DNA of 64,000 nucleotides from Bacteroidota bacterium (GCA_016713925.1 JADJOH010000007.1:1103501-1167500), one strand, 5' to 3'; positions 1-9,415 are shown, numbered from the stretch's first letter. The notes: a model not told the origin generated them from the sequence alone. Program-made: numbers and translations.

Positions 1-252
1 TACTATGCGCCTGCTTTTTCCAATTTGGGTTATTTGATCCTGATTCAGGAAGGCAATGTAAACAGGGCCAACAGTTATTTGGATAAAGCACTAGCTTTAG
101 ATCCCGACTATGAACTCGCAATACTGAACAAGGCTGCCGCGTTTATGAGCGAAGGTAAGGTGCAGGATGCAAGAAAATATCTTCAAAAAGTACTGCAAAT
201 CAATCCGGAGAATCGGCAGGCCATTGAGGGTTTAAAAAGAATTACGAAATAA
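1..252 (+). CDS. TPR-repeat protein, C-terminal fragment
   Basis: The reading frame is open from the first base of the window, so the gene starts upstream and only the last 83 or so residues are visible. They form two tetratricopeptide-like helical pairs with the usual spacing of small and aromatic residues: GYLILIQEGNVNRANSYLDK followed by ALALDPDYELAILNKAAAF, then a second unit ending in LQINPENRQAIEGLKR. TPR units are protein-interaction scaffolds. The rest of the protein, and therefore its role, cannot be seen. It lies 32 bp upstream of mltG on the same strand and may be co-transcribed with it. An internal TTG at 25 is not a credible start because the repeat continues upstream of it. Confidence 0.8.
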   Translation, partial: YYAPAFSNLGYLILIQEGNVNRANSYLDKALALDPDYELAILNKAAAFMSEGKVQDARKYLQKVLQINPENRQAIEGLKRITK

Positions 253-284
253 ACAACATCATCAACACCTGACAATTCATTGCT

Positions 285-1349
285 GTGGCTAAAAAGAAAA
301 ATAAAATGAGTCCGGGTTTTAGACGGATACTGATTGCGTTTGCCAGCGTTATCGTACTTTCTGTATGTATTATTGTTTTATCCTTTTATAACAAAGTATT
401 TTCACCCAACGTCGATTTATCATCCAGCAAAAGTCGCTTCGTTTATATTCCGACCGGATCCACCTTCATTGATGTCATGCGACTCCTGGAGAAACAGGGA
501 TTGCTGAAAAACAGTGCATCCTTCCAGTGGGTGTCAGAGCAAATGAAATACCCTGCAAATGTTAAACCCGGTAAATATGAAATTAAGCAGGGAATGAATA
601 ACAAGGAACTCATTTCGCTTTTGCGCTCCGGAAAGCAGACGCCTGTTAAACTGACCTTTAGTAATATCCGAACCGTAGAAGAACTGGCCGGTGTAACAGG
701 AGGGAAGATTGAAGCGGATTCGGCATCTATTGCATTTTTACTAAAAGATGAGGCTTTCCTTGACAAATATGGATTCAATGCAAGGAATAGCCTATGCATC
801 CTCATTCCCAATACTTATGAATTGATGTGGAATACTTCTGCCGAGCAATTTTATGAAAGAATGGCGAAAGAATACAAGAAATTCTGGAACGAGAAACGTC
901 GCGCTAAAGCAAAGGAAATTGGTTTGACACAAGTTGAAGTCAGTGTGCTTGCTTCTATTGTAGAAAAGGAAACGCGAAAAAATGATGAAAAAGCAACGGT
1001 AGCCGGAGTGTATATGAACCGATATCTTAAAGGCTGGAAACTGGAAGCGGATCCCACTTTGGTTTTTGCTTCCGGAGATTTTAGTTTAAGAAGAGTGCTC
1101 AATGAACATAAGGATATTGATTCACCTTACAACACCTACATGTATACCGGTTTTCCTCCGGGTCCAATCTGTATGCCATCTGTATCTTCCATCGATGCAG
1201 TGCTGAATTATTCAAAACACGAGTATATGTTTTTCTGTGCCAGAGAAGATTTCTCCGGCTATCATTCTTTCGCAAAAACGTATGATCAGCATCTTCTCAA
1301 TGCCCGACGTTTTCAGAAAGAACTGGACAGAAGAGGGATTCGATCATAA
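285..1349 (+). CDS. mltG: Endolytic murein transglycosylase MltG (YceG family)
   Basis: MltG is an inner-membrane lytic transglycosylase that cleaves nascent peptidoglycan strands and helps set glycan length. The 354-residue product has a lysine-rich cytoplasmic start, one transmembrane helix at about residues 13-35, a LysM-like region around 50-115, and the YceG catalytic domain. The family motif ASIVEKE lies at 223-229, and Glu227 is the expected catalytic acid. The family blocks EADPTL, SPYNTY and FPPGPI follow in order. I use GTG at 285, which keeps the basic N-terminus; ATG at 306 is an alternative. The length is typical for the family. The gene follows a TPR gene on the same strand. Confidence 0.93.
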   Translation: MAKKKNKMSPGFRRILIAFASVIVLSVCIIVLSFYNKVFSPNVDLSSSKSRFVYIPTGSTFIDVMRLLEKQGLLKNSASFQWVSEQMKYPANVKPGKYEIKQGMNNKELISLLRSGKQTPVKLTFSNIRTVEELAGVTGGKIEADSASIAFLLKDEAFLDKYGFNARNSLCILIPNTYELMWNTSAEQFYERMAKEYKKFWNEKRRAKAKEIGLTQVEVSVLASIVEKETRKNDEKATVAGVYMNRYLKGWKLEADPTLVFASGDFSLRRVLNEHKDIDSPYNTYMYTGFPPGPICMPSVSSIDAVLNYSKHEYMFFCAREDFSGYHSFAKTYDQHLLNARRFQKELDRRGIRS

Positions 1350-1476
1350 ACAGAAATGTTCCGTGTTTATTACCGGCTGATTTCAAAATAACTTCCTGAA
1401 GAAAAACTCTTCATTTTAGAGCTTAAAGATGTAATTAAATACACTTTTTCTCCCTTTTACCAGACAGGGATTTTTT

Positions 1477-1484
1477 TACCTTTG
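1477..1484 (+). promoter_or_regulatory. -7 promoter element TACCTTTG
   Basis: This is an exact match to the Bacteroidetes primary-sigma -7 consensus TAnnTTTG. It ends only six bases before the ATG at 1491. The transcript of the saccharopine-dehydrogenase-like gene would therefore be leaderless or nearly so. No strong -33 TTG is evident. Confidence 0.55.
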
Positions 1485-1490
1485 TGCCCT

Positions 1491-2691
1491 ATGAAAATTG
1501 GTATCCTTAGAGAAGAAAAATTCCTCACGATAAGCGTGTTCCCTTTACTCCGGTGCAATGCAAGTACCTCCTGGAACAGTTTGCCGAATTAAAAATAGTT
1601 GTTCAGCCTTCAGGGTTTCGTTGTTATTCAGATGAGGAATATCGTTCTCATGGCATTGTTTTACAGGAAGACTTAGGTGATTGTGATGTATTGATGGGCG
1701 TGAAGGAAATCCCAAAAGACAAGCTGATCCCGGGCAAAAATACCTTTTCTTTTCCCATACCATCAAAAAGCAAGCGCATAACAAAGCTCTTTTACAAACC
1801 ATCATTGAGAAGAAAATTCAATTGATCGATTATGAATGTCTGATTGATGATCTCGGTCATCGCGTGATTGGATTTGGACGATTTGCAGGTCTGGTGGGTG
1901 CCTATAACGGAATTATGGCCTATGGGTTAAAGTATGGACTCTTTAACCTGAAACCGGCTCATTTAAGTCACGACAAGAAAGAAGTTTTTAAGGAGCTTGA
2001 AAAAATAAATCTTCCCAATTTGAAAATTGTAGTAACCGGAGGCGGACGTGTGGCAAATGGTGCCATGGAGACATTAGGAGTACTCGGTATTCGGAAAGTA
2101 ACAGCCTATGAATTTTTGCATTATTCTTTCCGTGAACCGGTCTATGTTCAACTGCATTCCGAAGATTATTATAAAACAAAGGATGGTTCCGTTTTCAGCA
2201 ATCAGGTTTTCTATCATCATCCTGAAAAGTTTGATTGTACTTTTGCAACCGGAAATTCCTATGCCAGCTTTTGCGATCTGCTGATTCATTGTACGTATTG
2301 GGATCCAAAAGCACCGGTCTTGTTTACAAAGCAACAGATGCGTGATCCAAAGTTTCATATCAGTGTGATTGCTGATGTGACTTGTGATTTAAACGGAAGT
2401 ATTCCATCTACGACACGCACAACAACTATTGAAGATAAATTTTATGGATACAATCCCAATACAGAAAGCATCGAGGAACCTTTTGCTCCATCCACTATAA
2501 CGGTCATGTCTATCGACAATCTTCCCTGTGAATTGCCAAGAGATGCTTCAGAAGGATTTGGTAAGCATCTCATGGAAAGAGTAATGTCCTTTCTTGTTCG
2601 GGAAGATGATGGATTGATTGAACGTGCCACCATTGCTAAGGATGGAAAACTGATGAAAAGGTTTGAATACCTGAGTGATTATATTGCCTGA
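1491..2691 (+). pseudogene. Saccharopine dehydrogenase-like NAD(P)-dependent oxidoreductase, two frameshifts
   Basis: The product resembles the LYS1/alanine-dehydrogenase-like fold, which joins or splits lysine and 2-oxoglutarate using NAD(P). Three frames must be joined. The first runs from ATG 1491 (MKIGILREEK); the second resumes with KIPHDKRVPF and carries on to about 1745; the third continues as FSHTIKKQAHNKALLQ to the stop at 2691. Each break is a missing base in a homopolymer: an A-run near 1515-1520 and a T-run near 1741-1750. Adding both bases gives 1203 nt, or 400 residues, a normal family length. The dinucleotide-binding loop VTGGGRVANGAMETLGVLG and the conserved VIADVTCDLNGSIP segment are intact in the last frame. 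It may be a true pseudogene, but sequence error is more likely because both breaks are the same type. Confidence 0.8.
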
Positions 2692-2739
2692 TTGAAACAT
2701 CAAACAAGGGAAGAGATAAATTATTTTTGATCTGCTTTA

Positions 2740-2768
2740 AGAAAACCTTTTATGAACAAGGGTTTTTC
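2740..2768. terminator. Probable bidirectional terminator
   Basis: An imperfect hairpin (AGAAAACCTTT paired with AAGGGTTTTTCT, one bulge, six-base loop) sits between two convergent genes. It has A-rich and T-rich flanks, which suit termination in either direction. Confidence 0.45.
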
Positions 2769-2789
2769 TCCAAAGATCTATAGAAAAGT

Positions 2790-3455
2790 TTACGCGGTTT
2801 GATGTTCAGCTTCCTTCAGTAAGGATATAGCATCGGAAGGCGAAGAGGCACTAAAAACCGTATTTCCCGCAACCAAAATATCTGCACCGGCACGAATGAG
2901 TTCATGTGCGTTCTTCAAATCTACCCCTCCGTCAATTTCAATTTTGGCGGATGAGTTTTTCTGAAGGATAAGATTTTTTAAGTCATCGATTTTACTGTAG
3001 GTGTTCTTGATGAATCGCTGTCCGCCATACCCTGGATTCACCGACATCAGAACCACCACATCTATGGATGCAATTACTTCTGATAATAAAGCAGCAGGCG
3101 TATGCGGATTAATTGCTACTCCTGCAAGTACACCCAACTGCCGCAGATTTTGAATGGTACGGTGCAAATGCGTACAAGCTTCATAATGCACCGAGATGAT
3201 CGCCGCACCGGCATCTGCAAAGGCGGCAAGGTATTTATCCGGTTCAACAATCATCAGATGAACATCCAGTGGTTTACGTGCATGCTTTTTGATTGCTTTC
3301 ATGACCGGAAAACCAAAAGAAATATTCGGGACAAAAACACCATCCATCACATCCACATGAAACCAGTCGGCGCGACTTTCATTGATCATTTTAATATCGC
3401 GCTGAAGATTTCCAAAATCAGCAGAGAGGATGGAAGGGGCAATGAGTACTGACAT
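2790..3455 (-). CDS. rpe: Ribulose-phosphate 3-epimerase
   Basis: This enzyme interconverts ribulose 5-phosphate and xylulose 5-phosphate in the pentose phosphate pathway. The 221-residue TIM barrel shows all the family blocks in order: IAPSILSADF at the start, HVDVMDGVFVPN with the metal-binding His and Asp, HLMI, MSVNPGYGGQRF, and IEIDGGV near the end. I start at the ATG of MSVLIAPS because homologues begin there. An in-frame ATG at 3476 would add seven residues. The gene is transcribed alone and converges on the frameshifted dehydrogenase gene. Confidence 0.95.
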   Translation of the reverse strand: MSVLIAPSILSADFGNLQRDIKMINESRADWFHVDVMDGVFVPNISFGFPVMKAIKKHARKPLDVHLMIVEPDKYLAAFADAGAAIISVHYEACTHLHRTIQNLRQLGVLAGVAINPHTPAALLSEVIASIDVVVLMSVNPGYGGQRFIKNTYSKIDDLKNLILQKNSSAKIEIDGGVDLKNAHELIRAGADILVAGNTVFSASSPSDAISLLKEAEHQTA

Positions 3456-3692
3456 GTTCTTATGGGTATAGGGCAAATTTCGTGAAAAGGATCGGATTTA
3501 CGAAAGATGGATAATGCAAAAATAAATGAGTCTGAAAGGTAAAATTGCCCTTGAGGAAGGATCCCAAAAGCGCGAGGGGAAGGGCAAAATAAGAAAGTGC
3601 CCCGGTCTGTGGGTGGTGTTTATACCTAATTTTTTATCTTAGGCTACTGAATAGCCAAGGCGAAATGATATACCGTTTTCGAGACTCCTATG

Positions 3693-4565
3693 TTAATACG
3701 GGTAATCTATCCCAGTCTTCAATATCTTACTTCTGGAAGTATGCTTTAAGCGACGAATGGCCTTTTCCTTTATCTGACGGACACGCTCTCGGGTGAGTTC
3801 GAAGCGTTCTCCGATTTCTTCCAGCGTCATTGGTGATTCATTCAATCCGAAGTAAAGACGAATAACATCTGCTTCACGAGGGGTTAGCGTATAAAGAGCA
3901 CGTTCTATTTCTCTGCGTAAGGATTCCGTGATGAGATTATTCTCCGGTGATGGTGCCACATCTTCACCTGGCATCATGTCCATCAGAGTACCATCTTCCC
4001 CTTGTATAAGCGGAGCATCCATAGAAACATGTCTCCCGGAAGAACGCATGGTATCGATGATATCGTCAGTTGAAATATTCAGCAGTACAGAAAGTTCTTC
4101 GTTGGTAGGCTCCCGTTCAAATTCCTGCTCCAACTGGGCAAAGGCACGATTAATTTTATTAATAAAGCCGATTTTATTCAAGGGTAAACGAACGATTCTC
4201 GCCTGCTCCGCCAATGCCTGTAAAATACTCTGGCGAATCCACCAAACGGCATAGGAAATGAATTTGAATCCGCGGGTTTCATCAAAACGTTGGGCGGCTT
4301 TTATTAATCCCAAATTACCTTCATTAATAAGGTCGCCTAAGGTTAAGCCCTGATTTTGGTATTGCTTTGCCACGGAAACAACGAAACGAAGATTAGCTTT
4401 TGTCAATCTTTCCAATGCTGTTCTGTCACCTTCTTTAATACGTCGGGCTAACTCAACTTCTTCTTCGGGCTTCAGCAATTCCACTTTCCCGATTTCCTGA
4501 AGGTATTTATCCAGGGAGGCGGTTTCGCGGTTGGTTACTTGCTTGGTAATCTTTAATTGTCTCAT
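3693..4565 (-). CDS. rpoD: Primary RNA polymerase sigma factor (RpoD/SigA, Bacteroidetes type)
   Basis: This is the housekeeping sigma factor that directs RNA polymerase to TTG/TAnnTTTG promoters. The 290-residue product begins MRQLKITKQVTNRE, the standard Bacteroidetes start, so the eight residues upstream from ATG 4589 are excluded. It lacks region 1.1, as is normal in this phylum. Region 1.2 is SLDKYLQEIGKVELL. Region 2 contains DLINEGNLGLIKAAQRFD and FISYAVWWIRQSI. Region 3 follows, and region 4.2 contains LEEIGERFELTRERVRQI. The many TAnnTTTG boxes in this window fit this factor. A small hairpin lies downstream at about 3638-3660 but has no T-tract. Confidence 0.97.
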   Translation of the reverse strand: MRQLKITKQVTNRETASLDKYLQEIGKVELLKPEEEVELARRIKEGDRTALERLTKANLRFVVSVAKQYQNQGLTLGDLINEGNLGLIKAAQRFDETRGFKFISYAVWWIRQSILQALAEQARIVRLPLNKIGFINKINRAFAQLEQEFEREPTNEELSVLLNISTDDIIDTMRSSGRHVSMDAPLIQGEDGTLMDMMPGEDVAPSPENNLITESLRREIERALYTLTPREADVIRLYFGLNESPMTLEEIGERFELTRERVRQIKEKAIRRLKHTSRSKILKTGIDYPY

Positions 4566-4750
4566 GTTATCGCAGAGTGAATATGGCATCGTAACGCAGT
4601 TCGCATTCTGGAGGTTGCGGAAACAGACTTCGATGAGGGTTAATCAACTGTAAGGTTCACGGCGCATGACACAAAACACTTGCCATTAAGTGAAAAAGGG
4701 AAACTTTGTAACGAAAATATTACATCACCAAAAACGGGGATCAGAAAACA

Positions 4751-4778
4751 GAAAACCCGTCGTAAACGACGGGTTTTC
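4751..4778 (-). terminator. Rho-independent terminator downstream of pnp
   Basis: This is a perfect 12-bp inverted repeat (GAAAACCCGTCG and its complement) around a four-base TAAA loop, 31 bases past the pnp stop. The stem ends in T-rich sequence on both strands, so it could also stop transcription coming from the other side. Confidence 0.85.
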
Positions 4779-4809
4779 AAGTATATTACTACAATATTAG
4801 GGACACTAA

Positions 4810-6954
4810 CTATGCTTCAGGAGCTACTCTTTCAGGGCGATTCGTCATTAAAACCTTACGGGACAGACGATATTTACCTGTTTTCTTATCTATTTCAATA
4901 AGTTTGACTTTTACAATATCTCCTTCTTTGAAAACGCCATCCATGGTAGCCAGTCGCTCATTAGAGATTTCGGAAATATGAAGTAAGCCATCTTTACCCG
5001 GCATAAACTCAACGAAAGCACCGAATGTAGTAATGGTTTTCACCTTTCCTTCGTACACTTCTCCAACTTCCGGCTCGGTCACGATACCTCTGATTCTAAT
5101 CAACGCCGCATCAATACAGGCCTTATCAGGAGATGCAATTTCTACCAATCCTTCATTGTTTACTTCCTCAATGGTAATGGTTGTATTGGTTTGTCGCTGA
5201 ATTTCCTGAATGATCTTTCCACCCGGTCCGATGATCGCACCGATGTATTCTTTTGCAACACGCAATTTCACGATACGAGGGGCATGTGGTTTATAATCTT
5301 CGGCAGGAGCAGAGATCGTTTTATTCATTTCCCCCAGGATATGCAAACGTCCGGCACGTGCTTGTTCAAGCGCCTGTAGCAAGATATCGTAAGGCAATCC
5401 ATCTACTTTCAAATCCATCTGACAGGCACAAATACCTTTATCGGTTCCGGTTACTTTGAAGTCCATATCTCCCAGGTGGTCTTCATCACCAAGGATATCA
5501 CTCAAAATGGCGAAATTTCCTTTTCCATCGGTAATTAATCCCATCGCAATACCTGAGATGGCACCGGTTACTTTAATACCGGCATCCATCAATGCCAGAC
5601 TACCTGCACAAACAGTAGCCATAGAAGAGGATCCATTCGACTCCAGAATATCAGAAACGATACGGATGGTATAAGGATTCTGGTCTTCACCAGGCATCAC
5701 TTCACGTAAGGAGCGTAAGGCCAGATTACCATGTCCGACTTCACGACGGCTGGTACCACGATTAGGCTTTACTTCACCTGTACTGAAGCCAGGGAAGTTA
5801 TAATGGAGCATGAAATTATTCGTACCCTGATACATCGCCTGATCAACAATTTGTTCATCCAGTTTAGTACCCAGCGTTACAGTAGTCAACGATTGTGTTT
5901 CACCACGCGTAAAAACGGCTGATCCGTGAGCAGATGGCAAATAGCCCACTTCGCTCCAGATCGGACGAATATCAGTCAGACCACGACCATCCAAACGAAT
6001 ACGATCTTTTAAAATCATTGCACGCATGGCATCGTACTCTACATCATGATAATATTTCTTAATGAGCTTCTCTTTTTCTGCACGCTCTTCTTCGCTGAAA
6101 GTAGCCAGGAAATCTTCCAGTACTTTTTTGAAAGCGGCTTTACGCTCATTTTTATTCGGGTTACATTGACGAGCAGCTGCATAGACGGCATCAAAACAGG
6201 CCTTATTTACTTTTTCACGCAATTCTTCGTCATTCGTTTCATGACTGTATTCACGTTTAGTGACGCCGCCCATTTTCGCAACGAGTTCCTCCTGTGTTTT
6301 ACATTGACCCTTAATCGCTTCATGACCTACACGTATCGCTTCCGCCATATCTCTTTCAGCTACTTCATGACATTCACCTTCTACCATCAGGATATCCTTA
6401 GCGGTACCGGCAACAATCAGATCGATATCTGCATTTTCAGCATCAGCAATTTTAGGGTTGATCACAAACTCGCCATTTATTCTGCATACACGTACTTCTG
6501 AAACAGGACCTCCAAATGGAATGTCGGAAATGGTGACAGCAGCAGATGCAGCCAGGCAAGCCAGGCTATCAGGAGCTACATCCATATCAGCAGAAATCAA
6601 CGTTACTGCAATTTGGATATCGGCATGATAATCGGATGGGAAAATAGGGCGGAGGGCACGATCGATAAGACGACAAATCAGGATTTCCTGTTCCGTCGGA
6701 CGTGCTTCACGACGAAAGAAAGAACCGGGAATCCGACCGGCAGAAGCAAATTTTTCCTGATAATCCACAGTTAAAGGAAGGAAATCAACACCTTCTTTTG
6801 CCTCTTGAGAAGAAACTACAGTAGCGAGCAACATACAGTTACCCTGACGGACAATTACAGAACCGTGTGCCTGTTTAGCCAGACGGCCTGTTTCGATAGT
6901 AATCTCCCTGCCGTCCGGTAATAGGGAAGATACGGTAATAGCTTTTGGTTGCAT
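4810..6954 (-). CDS. pnp: Polyribonucleotide nucleotidyltransferase (PNPase)
   Basis: PNPase degrades RNA 3' to 5' by phosphorolysis and is a core enzyme of mRNA turnover. The 714-residue protein has the complete architecture: a first RNase PH domain at about 1-145, an all-helical linker to about 320, a catalytic second RNase PH domain to about 550, a KH domain with GAIIGPGGKIIQEI, and an S1 domain with GKVKTITTFGAFVEF. A short tail after the S1 domain is normal in this phylum. It lies downstream of rpsO in the same direction, the gene order found in many bacteria, but a terminator separates the two. The leader contains an unusual TA microsatellite. Confidence 0.98.
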   Translation of the reverse strand: MQPKAITVSSLLPDGREITIETGRLAKQAHGSVIVRQGNCMLLATVVSSQEAKEGVDFLPLTVDYQEKFASAGRIPGSFFRREARPTEQEILICRLIDRALRPIFPSDYHADIQIAVTLISADMDVAPDSLACLAASAAVTISDIPFGGPVSEVRVCRINGEFVINPKIADAENADIDLIVAGTAKDILMVEGECHEVAERDMAEAIRVGHEAIKGQCKTQEELVAKMGGVTKREYSHETNDEELREKVNKACFDAVYAAARQCNPNKNERKAAFKKVLEDFLATFSEEERAEKEKLIKKYYHDVEYDAMRAMILKDRIRLDGRGLTDIRPIWSEVGYLPSAHGSAVFTRGETQSLTTVTLGTKLDEQIVDQAMYQGTNNFMLHYNFPGFSTGEVKPNRGTSRREVGHGNLALRSLREVMPGEDQNPYTIRIVSDILESNGSSSMATVCAGSLALMDAGIKVTGAISGIAMGLITDGKGNFAILSDILGDEDHLGDMDFKVTGTDKGICACQMDLKVDGLPYDILLQALEQARAGRLHILGEMNKTISAPAEDYKPHAPRIVKLRVAKEYIGAIIGPGGKIIQEIQRQTNTTITIEEVNNEGLVEIASPDKACIDAALIRIRGIVTEPEVGEVYEGKVKTITTFGAFVEFMPGKDGLLHISEISNERLATMDGVFKEGDIVKVKLIEIDKKTGKYRLSRKVLMTNRPERVAPEA

Positions 6955-6973
6955 TTCGACAGCTTTATTAATT

Positions 6974-6988
6974 TATATATATATATAT
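6974..6988. repeat. TA dinucleotide microsatellite in the pnp leader
   Basis: About seven TA units lie 20-34 bases upstream of the pnp ATG. A run this short is prone to slippage. It could alter leader spacing, or it may be neutral A+T-rich sequence. Confidence 0.7.
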
Positions 6989-7130
6989 TTATAGATCAAG
7001 TATTTAATTACGCCTTTCTAAAGCTTAAATTTAATGATAAGCTTCTAATAAAACGTTCATTCGCCCTGTTTTTCCTTTCTATTGGACTAACTGTTGAAAG
7101 TGTTTCCAATCAGTTTTGAAGGGTACAAAC

Positions 7131-7162
7131 AAAAAAAGGCAATACTAAGATTGCCTTTTTTT
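7131..7162 (-). terminator. Rho-independent terminator of rpsO
   Basis: A perfect 12-bp stem (AAAAAAAGGCAA pairing with TTGCCTTTTTTT) surrounds an eight-base loop, 21 bases past the rpsO stop. On the minus strand the stem runs into seven T residues, a classic intrinsic terminator. Confidence 0.9.
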
Positions 7163-7182
7163 GAGATGCCTGCTCGAGGCTT

Positions 7183-7452
7183 TTATTTACGAATACCGAG
7201 TTCAGCGATAATTGCTCTGTACCGGGTGATATCTGTTTTATGAAGATAATCCAACAAGCTACGACGCTTACCTACCAAAGAGATTAATGAGCGCTGAGTT
7301 GAAAAGTCTTTTTTAAAACTTCTCAAATGCTCTGTCAGATGGTTGATACGCTGTGTGAACATAGCGATTTGTGCTTCAGAAGAGCCGGTATTGGTTTCAG
7401 TTTTACCGTATTTTTTGAAGATTTCTTTCTTCGATTCAGTGTTTAATAGCAT
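7183..7452 (-). CDS. rpsO: 30S ribosomal protein S15
   Basis: S15 is a primary 16S rRNA-binding protein of the small-subunit platform. The 89-residue length is standard. Family signatures are visible: TGSSEAQIAMFTQRINHLTEHL and the RSLISLVGKRRSLLDYL block, with the basic residues that contact rRNA. A promoter -7 box lies 34 bases upstream of the ATG and a strong terminator follows the gene, so it appears monocistronic here although it is adjacent to pnp. Confidence 0.98.
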   Translation of the reverse strand: MLLNTESKKEIFKKYGKTETNTGSSEAQIAMFTQRINHLTEHLRSFKKDFSTQRSLISLVGKRRSLLDYLHKTDITRYRAIIAELGIRK

Positions 7453-7486
7453 GATGAATTACGCGGATTTTACTTTTTAAGGAGGG

Positions 7487-7494
7487 CAAAGATA
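7487..7494 (-). promoter_or_regulatory. -7 promoter element of rpsO (TATCTTTG)
   Basis: This matches TAnnTTTG on the minus strand. A TTG lies 20 bases further upstream at the expected -33 position. Together they form one of the clearest promoters in the window. Confidence 0.7.
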
Positions 7495-7596
7495 TGAAAG
7501 CAATTCCTAAACAGCAAGAAGATTAGCTTTGTTTTTAATGTGAATTTACTCCGGGTTGTCCTAAAAAAGCATTAATAATCAGTTGAGTACGTAATT

Positions 7597-8406
7597 TCAG
7601 GTTCCAAACGGGAATAAACCACTGATTTCAACCACCTTAAACTGACCTTTTTGCTTCTCCAGGGTAAGGCATATATTATCAATTTTTCGTTCAAGTCCCG
7701 TTCCATTTATCTCTAAACAAAGATCAACAGACAAAACCGCTTTTGAATGATTCAGCACCAGAAATGTAGAGTCGATACTTTTTATTTCCCGGGTACCGAA
7801 TTCGCTATTCATAGTTTCCTGAAACATACGCTTTGAATGTTGATTGTAAGACCTTCCATCCACTTTAAATTGATCACTCAGGCAGGAATTGAGGAACCTC
7901 CAGTCATTGCTAAAAAGTATTTTTAACAAATCGTTCAGGGTTTCCATCGCCTCAGTCTCTTCCTTTTCGTGAAATTCCTCATAGATAAAATGGCAATACA
8001 TATCCTTAATGTTATATACCTCCATTTCCTCCTGCATTAATTCGCCGGTGATGAAGCGATAGAGGTCTTCATCAGGATAATCCGCATTTGTATCTATTAA
8101 AATATTATGGTCTTCGAGCATATCCAGCACTTCAAATAATTCTCTTTCGATTTCAGATGCGGACAATGTATCTGCATCCGGAAAATCAGGAAAACCCAGA
8201 TGCTCTTCCACCGTCATTCTTCTGAAATCCGACATCATGCGTTCGAAAACATCTCCTATACTAGCGATAGAAGTTCCCATTTCTTCGAAGGACATGGGCT
8301 CATCATTTTTCAGTTGTTTTGCATATTGACGGTGTATCTCTCCATCTTCTGGCAGGAAGGCAAATAATGCTGTTCCTTCATTCATCGGCCGATTTGTTTT
8401 TTTCAT
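7597..8406 (-). CDS. Hypothetical acidic protein
   Basis: I do not recognise this 269-residue protein. It has no signal peptide and no membrane segment, so it is probably cytoplasmic. The first two thirds are acidic and helical, with conspicuous Glu/Asp and Met (for example EEMGTSIASIGDVFERMM and EEFHEKEETEAMETL). The last 110 residues (from about SNDWRFLNSCLSD to VVEISGLFPFGT) alternate beta strands in a way that resembles an NTF2-like or SnoaL-like cone fold, but this is only an impression. A possible -7 box TACTTTCG lies about 17 bases upstream. It stands alone between rpsO and accD. Confidence 0.8.
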   Translation of the reverse strand: MKKTNRPMNEGTALFAFLPEDGEIHRQYAKQLKNDEPMSFEEMGTSIASIGDVFERMMSDFRRMTVEEHLGFPDFPDADTLSASEIERELFEVLDMLEDHNILIDTNADYPDEDLYRFITGELMQEEMEVYNIKDMYCHFIYEEFHEKEETEAMETLNDLLKILFSNDWRFLNSCLSDQFKVDGRSYNQHSKRMFQETMNSEFGTREIKSIDSTFLVLNHSKAVLSVDLCLEINGTGLERKIDNICLTLEKQKGQFKVVEISGLFPFGT

Positions 8407-8569
8407 GGTATAAATATTTTAGCCCACGAAAGTAGATCGGGTGTTAGGGAATAGTCGGTAAATAAACGCTTATAGACGTTTGTAGTCGCTTAACCTTTTT
8501 AAAACGGCATCAGAATTTAAAAAGCAGTATTTATTCGTGCACGAGAAAAAATGTTGAACCAAAGATCGG

Positions 8570-9415
8570 TTAATGGGCAAAATAACCCAGCAACTGACCC
8601 AGCTTTGCTTTCAATTCGGGACGCTTAATGATGATATCAAGAAATCCATGTTCAAGTACAAATTCTGAGGTCTGAAATCCTTTGGGCAAATCTTTACCAA
8701 TCGTCTCCTTCACTACCCGCGGGCCGGCAAAACCAATTAAAGCACCCGGCTCGGCAATGTTCAAATCCCCCAGCATCGCAAAGGAAGCGGTAACACCACC
8801 GGTAGTGGGGTCAGTCAGGAATGAAATGTAGGGAAGACCTGCAGCGGAAAGTTGAGTAAGCTTAGCGGATGTTTTGGCCATTTGCATCAGGGAATAAGCC
8901 GCCTCCATCATCCGAGCACCACCTGATTTAGAGATAATCATAAACGGTGTTTTATTCTCGATGGAATAGTCAATGGCTCTGGAAATTTTTTCACCCATGA
9001 CAGACCCCATCGACCCACCAATAAATTTAAAATCCATACAAGCGATGGTAATAGGAAATCCGTTCAAATTACCGCTGGCGGTACGAATAGCATCCTTTAA
9101 GCCGGTTTTCTTTTGAGTATCTACCAATCGCTCGTTGTACTTCTTAGTATCCACAAACTGTAGCGGATCGGCAGAAGTGATTTCCGAATTGATTTCAATA
9201 AATTCATTGTTGTCAAAAAGCATGGCAAAATACTCTTCAGAACCTATACGTTCATGGTATCCGCATTTCACGCATACCCACATGTTATCCTCATGCTCTT
9301 GAGAGGGAATAATAGACTTACAGGATGGGCATTTATACCATAACCCTTCCGGCGTTTCCTTCTTCTCATGCGTGGCAGTGGTGATGCCTTCTTTTATTCT
9401 TTTAAACCAACTCAT
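8570..9415 (-). CDS. accD: Acetyl-CoA carboxylase carboxyltransferase subunit beta
   Basis: AccD forms the carboxyltransferase with AccA and moves CO2 from biotin to acetyl-CoA to make malonyl-CoA, the first step of fatty-acid synthesis. The 281-residue protein has the N-terminal four-cysteine zinc ribbon (Cys29, Cys32, Cys48, Cys51) followed by the crotonase-like domain with FIGGSMGSVMGEKI, SGGARMMEAAYSLMQM and TDPTTGGVTASFA. It starts MSWFKRIKEG, typical of the family. accA is not in the window. Confidence 0.97.
   Translation of the reverse strand: MSWFKRIKEGITTATHEKKETPEGLWYKCPSCKSIIPSQEHEDNMWVCVKCGYHERIGSEEYFAMLFDNNEFIEINSEITSADPLQFVDTKKYNERLVDTQKKTGLKDAIRTASGNLNGFPITIACMDFKFIGGSMGSVMGEKISRAIDYSIENKTPFMIISKSGGARMMEAAYSLMQMAKTSAKLTQLSAAGLPYISFLTDPTTGGVTASFAMLGDLNIAEPGALIGFAGPRVVKETIGKDLPKGFQTSEFVLEHGFLDIIIKRPELKAKLGQLLGYFAH

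Noticed and set aside
3638..3660. Hairpin after rpoD as a terminator
   Set aside because: The stem is short and interrupted, and no T-tract follows in the rpoD direction.
6046..6501. 151-codon open frame antisense to pnp
   Set aside because: It lies wholly inside pnp on the opposite strand, with a hydrophobic, Phe-rich composition explained by the complement of the pnp coding frame.
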